This document shows, one piece after another, positions 13,088-25,000 of a DNA stretch of 64,000 nt. A model generated the notes under the pieces. The model was not told where the DNA came from. It saw only the letters and a program-made list of their open reading frames with translations, and searched no databases. The stretch is from Kitasatospora aureofaciens (GTDB lineage Bacteria; Actinomycetota; Actinomycetes; Streptomycetales; Streptomycetaceae), in the NCBI RefSeq assembly GCF_001188955.3, contig NZ_JPRF03000021.1, positions 62,001 to 126,000 of the forward strand. Direction: 5' to 3'. The translations under genes were made by a program, and so were the position numbers. Within the stretch, counting starts at the first letter, position 1. Each line of letters opens with the position of its first letter.

Positions 13088-16000
13088 CAGGACTCCTTGT
13101 GCCCGCGCATCGGCCGGAACGCGGGCCGTGCCTTCTTCTTGGTGGTGGTGAGGCTCTCGATCCGCGCGGCGACGCCGGCGACGGTCGGCGTCTCGAACAG
13201 CGCCTGGAGCGGCAGTTCGACGCCCATGGCGGTGCGGATCCGGCTGACCAGTCGGGTGGCCAGCAGCGAGTGACCGCCGAGTTCGAAGAAGTCGTCGTCC
13301 AGACCGACCCGTTCGACCTCGACGCCCAGCACCTGCGCGAACGCCTCGCACAGCTGCTCCTCGCGCGGCGTGGTCGGCGCGCGGTGCGCGACCGTCGAGC
13401 CGAGTTCGGGGGCGGGCAGGGCCTTGCGGTCGAGCTTGCTGTTGGGGGTCAGCGGCAGCGCGTCCAGCAGGATCGCCGCCGAGGGAACCATGTAGTCCGG
13501 CAGCGAGGCGGCCACGTGGCGCCGCAGGTCCTCGCCGGTGACGGTGGCCGCGTCGGCCGGGTCGGCGAGGACGGCGTAGGCGACCAGGCGCTTGTCACCG
13601 GGCCGGTCCTCGCGGGCGACGACGGCCGCGTGGGCGAGCGCCGGGTGCGCGGCGAGCACGGCCTCGACCTCGCCGAGTTCGATGCGGAATCCGCGGATCT
13701 TCACCTGGTCGTCGGCGCGGCCGACGAACTCCAGCTGGCCGTCCTGCGTCCAGCGCACCAGGTCGCCGGTACGGTACATGCGCTCGCCCGAGGCGCCTGC
13801 CGCGTTTGCGGCACCGAACGGGCAGGCCACGAAGCGCTCCGCGGACAGTGCCGGTCGGCCCAGGTAGCCGCGGGCCAGCCCCGTCCCTGCCAGGTACAGC
13901 TCGCCCACGGTGCCGACCGGCACCGGCCGCAACGCCGCGTCCAGCACGTAGGCGCGGCTGTTGTCCATGGGCCGCCCGATGGGCAGCACCGGCGGGATCT
14001 GCTCCACGTCCGTCACCGGGACCTGCGTGGTGCACAGGGTGGTCTCGGTGGGCCCGTAGGTGTTGCGGACCACGATGCCGGGGCAGGCCTCCAGAACGCG
14101 TCGCACGGCACTCGCCGGGACGATGTCGCCGCCGGTGCCGACCTCGTGGATGCCCGCGAACGCGGTCGGGTCGTCCTCGGCCAGCACCCGGAAGAGGCCG
14201 GCCGTGAGGTGCAGGTGGGTCAGCTGGTGGCGCTCCTTCAGCGACCGGATCGCCGCGGCGTCCGTCCGCCCCTCCGGCGCGACGACCACCGTGCCGCCCG
14301 AGGTCAGCGGCACCCACAGCTCGTAGGTGGACGCGTCGAAGGCGTGCGGGGCCTGGAACAGCGCCCGGTGCTGGCCGGTCTCGCTCCAGCAGCGGTCCGA
14401 GACGAGGTCGACCACACCGCGGTGGGTGTTGGCGATGCCCTTCGGGACGCCGGTGGAGCCGGAGGTGTACATCACGTAGACGCGCTGGTCCGGCAGGTTG
14501 CGCACGTCCAGGTCGGTGTCGTCGCCGGGGCCGGTTCCGGCCGTGGGCTCGATCACCAGGACGTCGGTGCCGGCCGCCTCGACGCCGCGCACGAAGGCGT
14601 GCTCGCGCGTCAGCGTGTCGGCGAGCAGGAGCCCGCCGCCCGCGTCGGCGTGGATCACGGCCATCCGGGACTCGGGCGCCCGCGCGTCGATCGGCACGAA
14701 CGCGCCACCCGCCTTGAGTACGGCCAGCAGGGTGACCACCAGCTCGGCCGAGCGCCGCATCAGCACCGGGACCAGCGAGTCCGGGGTCACGCCGCGCTCG
14801 ACGAGCACGCGGGCGAGGCGGTTGGCCCGGCCGTTGAGCTCGGCGTATCTGAGCGCGATGTCGTCGGCCACGAGGGCGACGGAGTCCGGAGTGCGGGCCG
14901 CCTGGGCCTCGAACAGGTCAGTGAGGCTGACGGCGGAGATGCCGGCCGCCGTGTCGTTCCAGGTGTGCAGCACCGTCCGGCGACGGTCCTCGTCGAGGAC
15001 GTCAACGGCGGCGAGGGGCGTCTCCGGGGCCGTCTCCAGCGCGTCGACCAGGCCCGTCAGCGTGGTGAGCGCGAGCGCGCAGACCAGCTCGGGGTCGATC
15101 GGCGCGAGCGCCTGGACGGACAGCTGGAGTCGCGAGCCGAAGTCGTCGACCGCGACCGTGAGCGGGTAGTTGGTGCGGTCCTTGCCGTGCTCGGCGTGCT
15201 CGACGCCGGCCAGGCCGCTGCCCTCGACCTCCTCGTCCACCAACTGGCTGTGCCGGTAGTTGAGCAGGGCGGTGAACAGCGGGGCGGGGGCGGTGATGCC
15301 GCTGGCTCGCTGGGCCAGGGCGAGCGGGGCGTGCTCGTGGACGAGGAGGTCGGCGAGCTGTCCGCGCATCGCGCCGACCGCGTCGGCGACGGTGTGGGCG
15401 GCGGTGTCGAGGCGGACGGGCAGGGTGTTGATGAACAGCCCCGGCACCCGGTCGGCGCCGCTGCCCGCGTTCATCCGGCCGAAGAGCAGCGTGCCGAACA
15501 CCACGTCGTCGCGGTTGGCGGTCGCGGCCACGACGCGGGCGAAGGCGACGTGGAACAGCGTCGCCGGGCTCACCCCCAGCACCCGCGACAGCTCCCTGAT
15601 ACGAGCGGCCAGTTCCGGCGCGAGCACGTGCTCCGCCTCACTGACCCGGCTGCCGTCACCTCGCACGTCCAGCAGCCCGAACGGCGCGGACGGTTCGGCC
15701 ACGTCACCCAGCAGGCCCGCGAAGAACCGCTCATGCTCCTCGCGGGAGACGCCGAGCCGGGCCTGGGCAACGAACTCGCGGAACGGCAGCGGCGCGGGCA
15801 GGCGGTCCTGCTCCCCCGCCAGCACGGCCCGGATCTCGCCGAGGAGGATGTCCAGCGCCGTGTGGTCGGTGACCAGGTGGTGGCGCTGGAGCGCCAGCAG
15901 CCAGCGCCCGCCGCCGGGTTCGGCCGCGACGAAGGCACGCAGCAGCGGCGCCCGGGTCAGGTCCATCACGGGCGGGCAGGCCCCCTGGAGCTCGCCCATC

Positions 16001-19000
16001 GCCTGCTCGACGGGGCCTGACAAGTTGACGGTCTCGACCGGCAGTTGGGCATGGCGCGCGACGACCTGCACCGGCTCGGCCAGGCCGTCCCAGAACACGC
16101 CCGTACGCAGGATGTCGTGACGGTCGATCACCTGTTGGAGCGCGCCGAGGAAGGCGTCGAGGCGCTCGCGCGAGTCGAAGGTGAGCAGGGCCGGAACGAC
16201 GTACATGTCACGTCCGCCCTCGCCGGCAGCCATCAGGTGGTGGAAGAAGATGCCTTCCTGGAGGGGGGCGAGGGGGTAGACGTCGGCGATGTTCGCCGCG
16301 CCGCCCGGGAAGGCGGAGACGATGCGGTCGATCTCCGTCTCGCTCAGCTCGACCAGCGGCAGCATCTGCGGGGTGAGATGCCCGGCGCCGGCCGGGATCA
16401 GGTTCGGCGGCACCACGACGCCCGAGGCGTCACCGGCTGCGGTCGCGGCGGCGAGCCGAGCCGGGCTCGGGGAGGTGAAGAGGGTGCGCACATCGACCGG
16501 GACGCCGCGGGCGCGCAGCTTCTCCACGAGCGACACGGCGAGCAGGGAATGCCCGCCGCGCTCGAAGAAGTCGTCGTCCACACCGACCCGCTCCACGCCC
16601 AGGCCGCGGGCGAACTCCTCGCACAACACCTCCTCATGCGCCGTCGCGGGCGCACGGTAGGCGGTCGCGACGGCGGACCCGAAGTCCGGCGCGGGCAGCG
16701 CCCGGCGGTCCAGCTTGCCGTTGACCGTCCTCGGCACGACGTCCAGCGCCACGATCGCCGCCGGGACCATGTACTCCGGGAGGACCGCAGCGAGATCGGT
16801 CCGGACGGAGGCCGCGTCGAATCCGGGCTCGGGGACGACGTAGCCGACCAGGCGCTTGTCGCCCGGCACGTCCTCACGGACAACCACGACGGACTGCACC
16901 ACGCCGGGCTGGGCGGCCAGCTGGGCTTCGATCTCGCCGAGTTCGATGCGGTAACCGCGGATCTTCACCTGGTCGTCGGTACGGCCCAGGTACTCGATGT
17001 TCCCGTCCCCACGCCAGCGCGCCAGGTCACCCGTGCGGTACATCCGCGTGCCGGAGGCGCCGAAGGGGTTGGCGACGAACCGCTCGGACGTCAGCGCCGG
17101 GCGGCCGAGGTAGCCACGCGCCAGCTGCGCGCCCGCGATGTAGAGCTCACCGGCCACACCCGCCGGCACCGGGCGCAGCCCGGCGTCCAGGATGTAGGCC
17201 TGCGTGTTCCACATCGGACGGCCGATGGGGACGACGGTGCCCGACTCGACGTCGTCGCCCACCAGGTAGTCGGTGCAACCGACCGTCACCTCCGTCGGAC
17301 CGTAGTGGTTCACCACCGCGACCCCCGGGTGCGCCTTGCGCCACTGCTCCAGCTGCGCGCCCTGTACGGCCTCGCCACCGACCATCAGCCGGCCCGTCGG
17401 CACGTGCGCGTCCGACATCGCATCCAGGTACGCCAGACCGCTCGGCGTCACCTTCAGGAAGGTGAGCCGCTCCGCGCCCAGGACGCCCGGGAGACGCTCG
17501 TCCAGCGCCGCCACGCGGACGCGACCGCCCGAGGTCAGCGCGCCGTAGAGGGCGGTGACACCCGCGTCGAAGGACATGGAGGCGTGCAGCAGGGTATTGC
17601 CCTGGACTTCGAGGTAGGCCTCCTGGGCACGCAGCACGTAGTTGACGAGACCGGCGTGCGGCAGCACGACGCCCTTCGGGCGGCCGGTCGAGCCGGAGGT
17701 GTAGATCACGTACGCCGGGTGCTGCGGCTCGATGGCCACACCGAGGTCGGTGTCGTCGAAGCCGTCGGTGGACAGCTCGTCCAGCAGCAGGACCTCGACA
17801 TCCGTGGTGTCACCCGCGCGCTCCACGCAGGCGCGACTGGTCAGCAGCACCCGAGGTGCCGAGTCGGCCACCATGTACGCGATCCGGTCCACCGGGTACT
17901 CCGGGTCGACCGGCACGTACGCGCCACCCGCCTTGAGCACCGCCAGCAGGCTGATGACCAGCTCGTTCGAGCGCTCCAGCAGCACCGCGACGCGGTCCTC
18001 CGGGCGCACGCCGCGCGCGGCGAGCAGATGGGCGAGGCGGTTGGCGCGGGCGCCGGTCTCGGCGTAGGTGAGCTCGGTGGTCTCGTGGGCCAGCGCCACC
18101 GCTTGCGGCGTGCGGGCCACCTGGGCCTCGAAGAGCGCTGTCAGGGTCGTCGTGGGGACGGTGCGACCGGTGGCGTTCCACTCGTTGAGGATGCGGTGGA
18201 GCTCCTCGTCCGCCAGGACCTCCGCGTGCGTCACCGGCTGGTCCGGCGCGGCGAGGACCGCTTCCAGGACGCGGACGAAGCGCTGCGCGAGCGTCTCGAC
18301 GGTCGGGGCGTCGAAGAGGTCCGCCGCGTAGGTGAGGGTGCCGGCCAGGCCGGCCGGGGCGCCGTCCGCGGCGAAGGACTCGGTGAGTGTGAAGCCCAGG
18401 TCGAAGCGGGCGGCGTCCGCGTCCAGGGAGAGCGGGGAGGCCTGCACGCCGGGCAGGTCGAGCGAGGCCTCGGCGTTGTTCTGCACGGACAGCATGACCT
18501 GGAACAGGGGGTGCCGGGCCATCGACCGCGACGGGGCCAGCTCCTCCACGAGCCGCTCGAACGGCACGTCCTGGTGCGCGAACGCGCCCAAACTGGTCTC
18601 GCGGACACGGCCGAGCAACTCGGCGAAGGTCGGATCACCGGACAGATCCGTGCGCAGCACGAGCGTGTTGACGAAGAACCCGACCAGCTCGTCCAGCGCC
18701 TCGTCCGTACGCCCCGCGACCGGCGTGCCGATCGGGATGTCCTGCCCCGCGCCCAGGCGCGACAGCAGCACCGCGAGCGCCGCCTGCAGCACCATGAACG
18801 GCGTCACACCCTCGGCGCGGGCGAGCAGGCGCAGGCGTTCGTGGAGGTGGGCCGGGACGTCCAGGGCCACGGACCCGCCGCGGTGCGTGGCCACGGCCGC
18901 ACGCGGCCGGTCGGCCGGCAGCGCCAGCTCCTCGGGCAGCTCGGCCAGAGCCTCGCGCCAGTAGCCCAACTGCTCGGCCAAGAGGCTGCCTTCGTCCTCG

Positions 19001-22000
19001 ACCGAGCCCAGCAGCTCATGCTGCCACAGCGCGTAGTCGGCATACTGCACCGGCAGCGGCTCCCACACCGGGTCCTCGCCGCGCAGGCGGGCGGCGTAGG
19101 CCGTCGAGGCGTCGCGGGCCAGCGGCGCCATCGACCAGCCGTCACCCGCGATGTGGTGCACCACCAGGACGAGGGTGTGGGTGTCCTCCCCCTCCTCGAA
19201 CAGCCAGGCGTGCAGCGGTACGTCCTGACGCAGGTCGAAGACGTGCGCGGCGGCGCGCGCGAGGGCCTGTTCGTCGTGACCCTCGGTGCGGGTGACGGTC
19301 AGCAGCGCGCCGACCTCGTCCATCGGCAGCACTCGCTGCACCGGCCGTCCGTCCTGCGACCGGTAGACGGTGCGCAACACCTCGTGCCGGGCGACGACGT
19401 CGCGCAGCGCCTGGTGCAGCATTTCGGTGTCGAGCGGGCCGGTCAGGCGCAGCCCGAGGGGGATGTTGTAGGTGGCGCTCGGCCCCTCCAGCTCGCCGAG
19501 GAACCACAGCCGCTGCTGCGCGGAGGAGACCGGCAGGTGCTCGGGCCGCTCCCCCGCCGTCAGCGCCGGACGGTCCGCCCGCACGCCCTCCAGGCCGCCC
19601 AGACGCTCGGCGAGGGCGGCGACGGTCGGCGCCTCGAACAGGACGCGGATCGGCAGTTCGGCGTCAAGCGCCGTGCGGATCCGGCTGGCCAGGCGGGTCG
19701 CGAGCAGCGAGTGGCCGCCGAGCTCGAAGAAGCCGTCGTCGATCCCGACCTGCGGCAGGCCGAGGACCTGCGCGAACAGCTCGCACAGGATCGCCTCGCG
19801 CGGCGTGCGCGGCGCGCGGCCGGGCGTGACGGTGACGGTGGGCGCCGTAAGGGCCCGCCGGTCCAGCTTGCCGTTCACGGTCAGCGGCAGCGTGTCCAGC
19901 AGCACGAAGGCGGCCGGGACCATGTACTGCGGCAGCCGCTCGGCGAGGTGGCCGCGCAGCTCCTCGGCCGTCACCTCCCCGGCGGGGACGACGTAGCCGA
20001 CCAGGCCCTTGCCGCCCGGCAGGTCCTCACGGACCACCACGGCGACCTGCCCGACGGCGGGGTGCGCGCCGAGCACGGCCTCGATCTCGCCCAGCTCGAT
20101 ACGGAAGCCGCGCAGCTTGATCTGCTGGTCGGCGCGGCCCGCGTACTCCAGCGAACCGCGGCGGTTCCAGCGGGCCAGGTCACCCGTGCGGTACATGCGG
20201 TCGCCCTGGGTGCTGTAGGGGTCGGCGACGAAGCGCTCCGCGGTCAGCGCCGGGCGGTCGAAGTAACCGCGCGACAGGCCCGCGCCCGCGAGGTACAGCT
20301 CACCCACGCAGCCCACCGGGACGGGCCGCAGGTGGTCGTCGAGGACGTAGGCGCGCATGTTGTCCATCGGGCCGCCGATCGGCAGCGCGGCGTCCGTGCC
20401 GCGCACCGGCTCGGCGGTGGCGAACGTGGTGGTCTCCGTCGGGCCGTAGACGTTGGCGACCACGGTCCGCGGGCAGGCCGCCCGGACCCGGGCGACCAGC
20501 GTCGGCGACACCACGTCACCGCCCGTCCACACCTGGCGCAGCCCGGCGAAGCAGGCCGCGTCCTCCTCGGCGAACAGGCCGAACAGGCCGATGGTGAGGA
20601 AGAGCCAGGTCACGCCGTGCTCGGCGACGAGCCGCGCGAGCGACTGCGCCGTCAGGTCCTCCGCCGGCGCCACGACCACGCGGCGTCCGGTCAGCAGCGG
20701 CGTCCACAGCTCGAACGTCGACGCGTCGAAGGAGTGCGGCGAGTGCATCAGCACCGCGCCCAGGTCCGGCCCGGCGAAGCGCCGGTCGGAGGAGAGCGCG
20801 ATGACGTCGCGGTGGGTGACCGCGACGCCCTTGGGGCGGCCGGTCGAGCCGGAGGTGTACATCACGTAGACGAGCTGACGCGGGTCGCGGGCGACGGCAG
20901 TGGGGCTGCCCTCGTCACCGGTGTCGGAGTCGACGGTCAGGACCGTGAGGCCCAGGTCGTCCGCCTGCGCGCGCAGCGGCTCGTCGGTCAGGACGACGCC
21001 GACGCGGGTCTCCGCCGTGATCGCCTCGCGGTGGGCGAGTGGGTAGCGGGCGTCCAGCGGGACGTAGAAGCCGCCCGCCTTGACGATCGCCACCAGGGCG
21101 ACGGTCAGCTCGGTGGAACGCTCCATCAGGACCGCCACGCCACGCTCCGGGCCCACGCCCTCGGCGGCTAGGCGTCGTGCGAGCCGCTCGGCGCGGGCGT
21201 CGAGCGCGGCGTAGGTGAGCTCGACGCCGTCCGGGCCGACGACCGCCACGGCGTCGGGCGTCCGCGCGACCTGGGCGGCGAACAGCTCCGGGAGTGTGGC
21301 GGTGGGGAGGTCGGTGGCGGTGTCGTTCCAGTCGCTCAGGATGCGGTGGCGCTCGGTGGCGTCGAGGATCTCGGCGTGGGCCACGGACTGCGCCGGGTCG
21401 GCGAGCAGGGCCGCCAGGACTCGCACGAACCGGTTGGCGAGCTCCTCCGCGGTGCGCCGGTCGAAGAGGTCGGTGGCGAAGGTGAGGTGGCCGCGCAGCC
21501 CGTCGGTGGCCGGCCGCTCCTCCAGGGTGAAGGCGAGATCGAACTTGGCCGCCAGCTCCCCGGCCCCGACCACCTCGGCGTCCAGGCCCGGCAGCTCCAG
21601 CAGCGCGGCGGCATTGTTCTGCACCGCCAGCATGACCTGGAAGAGCGGGTGCCGGGCCATCGACCGCGCCGGCGCCAGCTCCTCCACCAGCCGCTCGAAC
21701 GGCACGTCTTGGTGCGCGAAAGCGCCCAGGCTCCTTTCACGGACACGGGTCAGCAACTCCGTGAAGGTCGGATCACCGGACAGGTCCGTGCGCAGCACGA
21801 GCGTGTTGACGAAGAACCCGACCAGCTCCTCGAGCGCGTCGTCGGTGCGGCCCGCGATCGGCGTGCCGATCGGAATGTCCGTGCCCGCACCCAGGCGCGA
21901 CAGTAGCACCGCGAGCGCCGCCTGCAGCACCATGAACGGCGTCACACCCTCGGCGCGGGCGAGTTCCAGCAGGCGCGCGTGCTCGTCGGCGGGCACGGCG

Positions 22001-25000
22001 AAGGCGACGGTTCCGCCCGCGTGGCTCGCGACGGCCGGACGCGGCCGGTCGGTGGGCAGCGCCAGCTCCTCCGGCAGCTCGGCCAGCGCCTCGCGCCAGT
22101 AACCCAACTGCTCAGCCAGCAGGCTGCCCCCGTCCTCGACCGAGCCCAGCAACTCGCGCTGCCACAGCGCGTAGTCCGCGTACTGCACCGGCAACGGCTC
22201 CCACACCGGGACGCCGCCGCGCACGCGGGCTGCATAGGCGACGGAGACGTCACGAGCCAGCGGCGCCAACGACCAGCCGTCACCGGCGATGTGATGCACC
22301 ACCACGACGAGCACTCGCTCGAACTCGCCCTGCTCGAACAGCCAGCTACGGACCGGGAGTTCACGGCTCAGGTCGAACCGGTGCGTCGTCGCGGCCGCGA
22401 CGGCGTCGGCGTCGTAGGGGTGGACGGTCAGCAGCGAGCCGATCTCCTGCGCGGACAGGACGTGCTGGTGCGGTTCGCCGTCCACGGACGGGAAGACCGT
22501 GCGCAGCACCTCGTGCCGCTCCACCACGTCCCCGAGCGCTGCCTCCAGCGCCGCCACGTCCAGCGCGCCGGTCAGACGGACCGCCATCGGAATGTTGTAC
22601 GTCGCACTCGGGCCCTCCAACTGCGCGAGGAACCACAGCCGCCGCTGCGCGAACGACACCGGAGGAACCTCCGGCCGTACACCCGCGACCAACGCAGGAC
22701 GCCGCTCCCCCGACTCACCCAACCGCGCCGCAAGCCCGGCGACGGTCGGCGCCTCGAACACCGCACGGATCGGCACCTCCACCCCCAGCACCGACCGCAC
22801 CCGGCTCACCAGCCGCGTCGCCAGCAACGAGTGCCCACCCAGCGCGAAGAAGTCCTCGTCCACACCGACCGACGGCCGACCCAGCACCTCCGCGAACACC
22901 GCGCACAACAGCTCCTCCCGCGGCGTACGCGCGACACGGCCGACGGCGCTCTGCGCGAACTGCGGCACCGGCAGGGCCCGCCGGTCCAGCTTGCCGTTCG
23001 GCGTCAGCGGCATCGCCTCCAGCAGGACCAGCCCGGCCGGGACCATGTAGTCGGGCAGCGTGGCCGCGACGCGCGCGAGCAACTCAGCCACATCCAGGCC
23101 CCCGCCGGCCGGGACGACGTAGCCCACCAGGCGGTGGTCGCCGGGCTGGTCCTCGCGCACGATCACCGCGGCGGTCGCGACCGCAGGGTGCGCGGCGAGA
23201 CACGCCTCGATCTCGCCGAGCTCGATGCGGAACCCGCGCAGCTTGACCTGGTCGTCGGTGCGGCCGAGGTACTCCAGGGCGCCGTCGGCGTTCCACCGGG
23301 CCAGGTCGCCGGTGCGGTACATGCGCTCGCCACGGGAGCTGTTCGGATCGGCGACGAAACGCTCCGCCGTCAACGCGGGGCGCCCGAGGTAACCACGGGC
23401 GAGCTGGTCGCCCGCGAGGTAGAGCTCTCCCGCGACGCCGACCGGCACGGGCCGCAGCGCGGCGTCGAGCACCTGGACACGGGTGTTCCAGACCGGTCGC
23501 CCGATCGGCACGCTCGTGCCGGTGTCGGCGGGAGTGCAGGCCCAGGCGGTGACGTCGACGGATGCCTCGGTGGGACCGTAGAGGTTGTGCAGCGGAACCT
23601 GCGGCAGCACGGCGAAGAACCGGTCGCGGAGGTCGGCCGGCAGCGCCTCGCCGGAGCACATGACGGCGCGCAGGTCCGTACACTCGGCGGCAGCCGGCTC
23701 CTGCACGAAGGCCTGGAGCATCGACGGCACGAAGTGCGTGACGGTGATCCGCTCGCGGCGGATCAGCTCGGCCAGGTAGGCCGGGTCGCGGTGACCGCCG
23801 GGCTTGGCCAGGACGAGCGTGGCGCCCTCCAGCAGCGGCCAGAAGAACTCCCACACGGACACGTCGAAGCCGAACGGCGTCTTCTGGAGGACCCGGTCCT
23901 CGGCGGTCAGGCCGTAGGCGTGCTGCATCCAGGCGAGACGGTTGACGATGCCGGCGTGCGGGACCGCGACGCCCTTGGGGCGGCCGGTCGAGCCGGAGGT
24001 GAAGATGACGTAGGCGGGGTGCTCGGGTCGCAGCGCGACCTCGAGAGCAGCGTTGGTGTCGGCCTGCTCCGCGAGGGTCTCCTCGGCGTCGAGCAGCAGC
24101 GGATCGGCGCCGGCCGCGTGCGCGACGGCGGCGGTCGCCTGGGTAGCCAGCACGAGCGCCGGGTTACCGTCCGCGAGCACGACGGTGATGCGGTCGGCCG
24201 GGTACTCCGGGTCCACCGGTAGGTAGGCCGCGCCGGCCTTCACCGTCGCCAGCAGCGCGAGGACCATCTCGACGGAGCGCTCCAGCACGAGCGCGACGGT
24301 GCGCTCCGGACCCGCGCCCCGCGTGACCAGCAGCCGCGCCAACCGCTCGGCGCGCGCGTCGAGTTCGGCGTAGCTGAGGCTCTCGTCGCCGAAGGCAAGG
24401 GCCGTCGCGTCCGGGGTCCGCGCCGCCTGGGCGGCGAACAGCTCCGGGAGTGTGGCGGCGGGCAGGTCGACGGCGGTGTCGTTCCACTCGACGGAGATGC
24501 GGTGGCGCTCGGCGGCGTCGAGGATCTCGGCCTGGGCCACGGGCTGCGCCGGGTCGGCGAGCAGGGACGCCAGGACTCGCACGAACCGGGCGGCGAGGGC
24601 GGAGGCGGTGTCGGTGTCGAAGAGGGCCGTGGCGAAGGTGAGTTGGCCGCGCAGTCCGTCGGTGCCGGGTTGCTCCTCCAGGGTGAAGGCGAGGTCGAAC
24701 TTGGCCGCGAGCTCCCCGGCAGCCATCACCTGGGCGTCCACGCCCAGCAGGTCCAGCACGGCGGCGGCGTTGTTCTGCACGGAAAGCATGACCTGGAACA
24801 GGGGGTGCCGGGCCATCGACCGCGACGGCGCCAGCTCCTCCACCAGCCGCTCGAACGGCACGTCCTGGTGCGCGAACGCGCCCAGGCTCCTTTCACGGAC
24901 ACGGGTCAGCAACTCCGTGAAGGTCGGGTCGCCGGACAGGTCCGTGCGCAGCACGAGCGTGTTGACGAAGAACCCGACCAGCTCGTCCAGCGCCTCGTCC

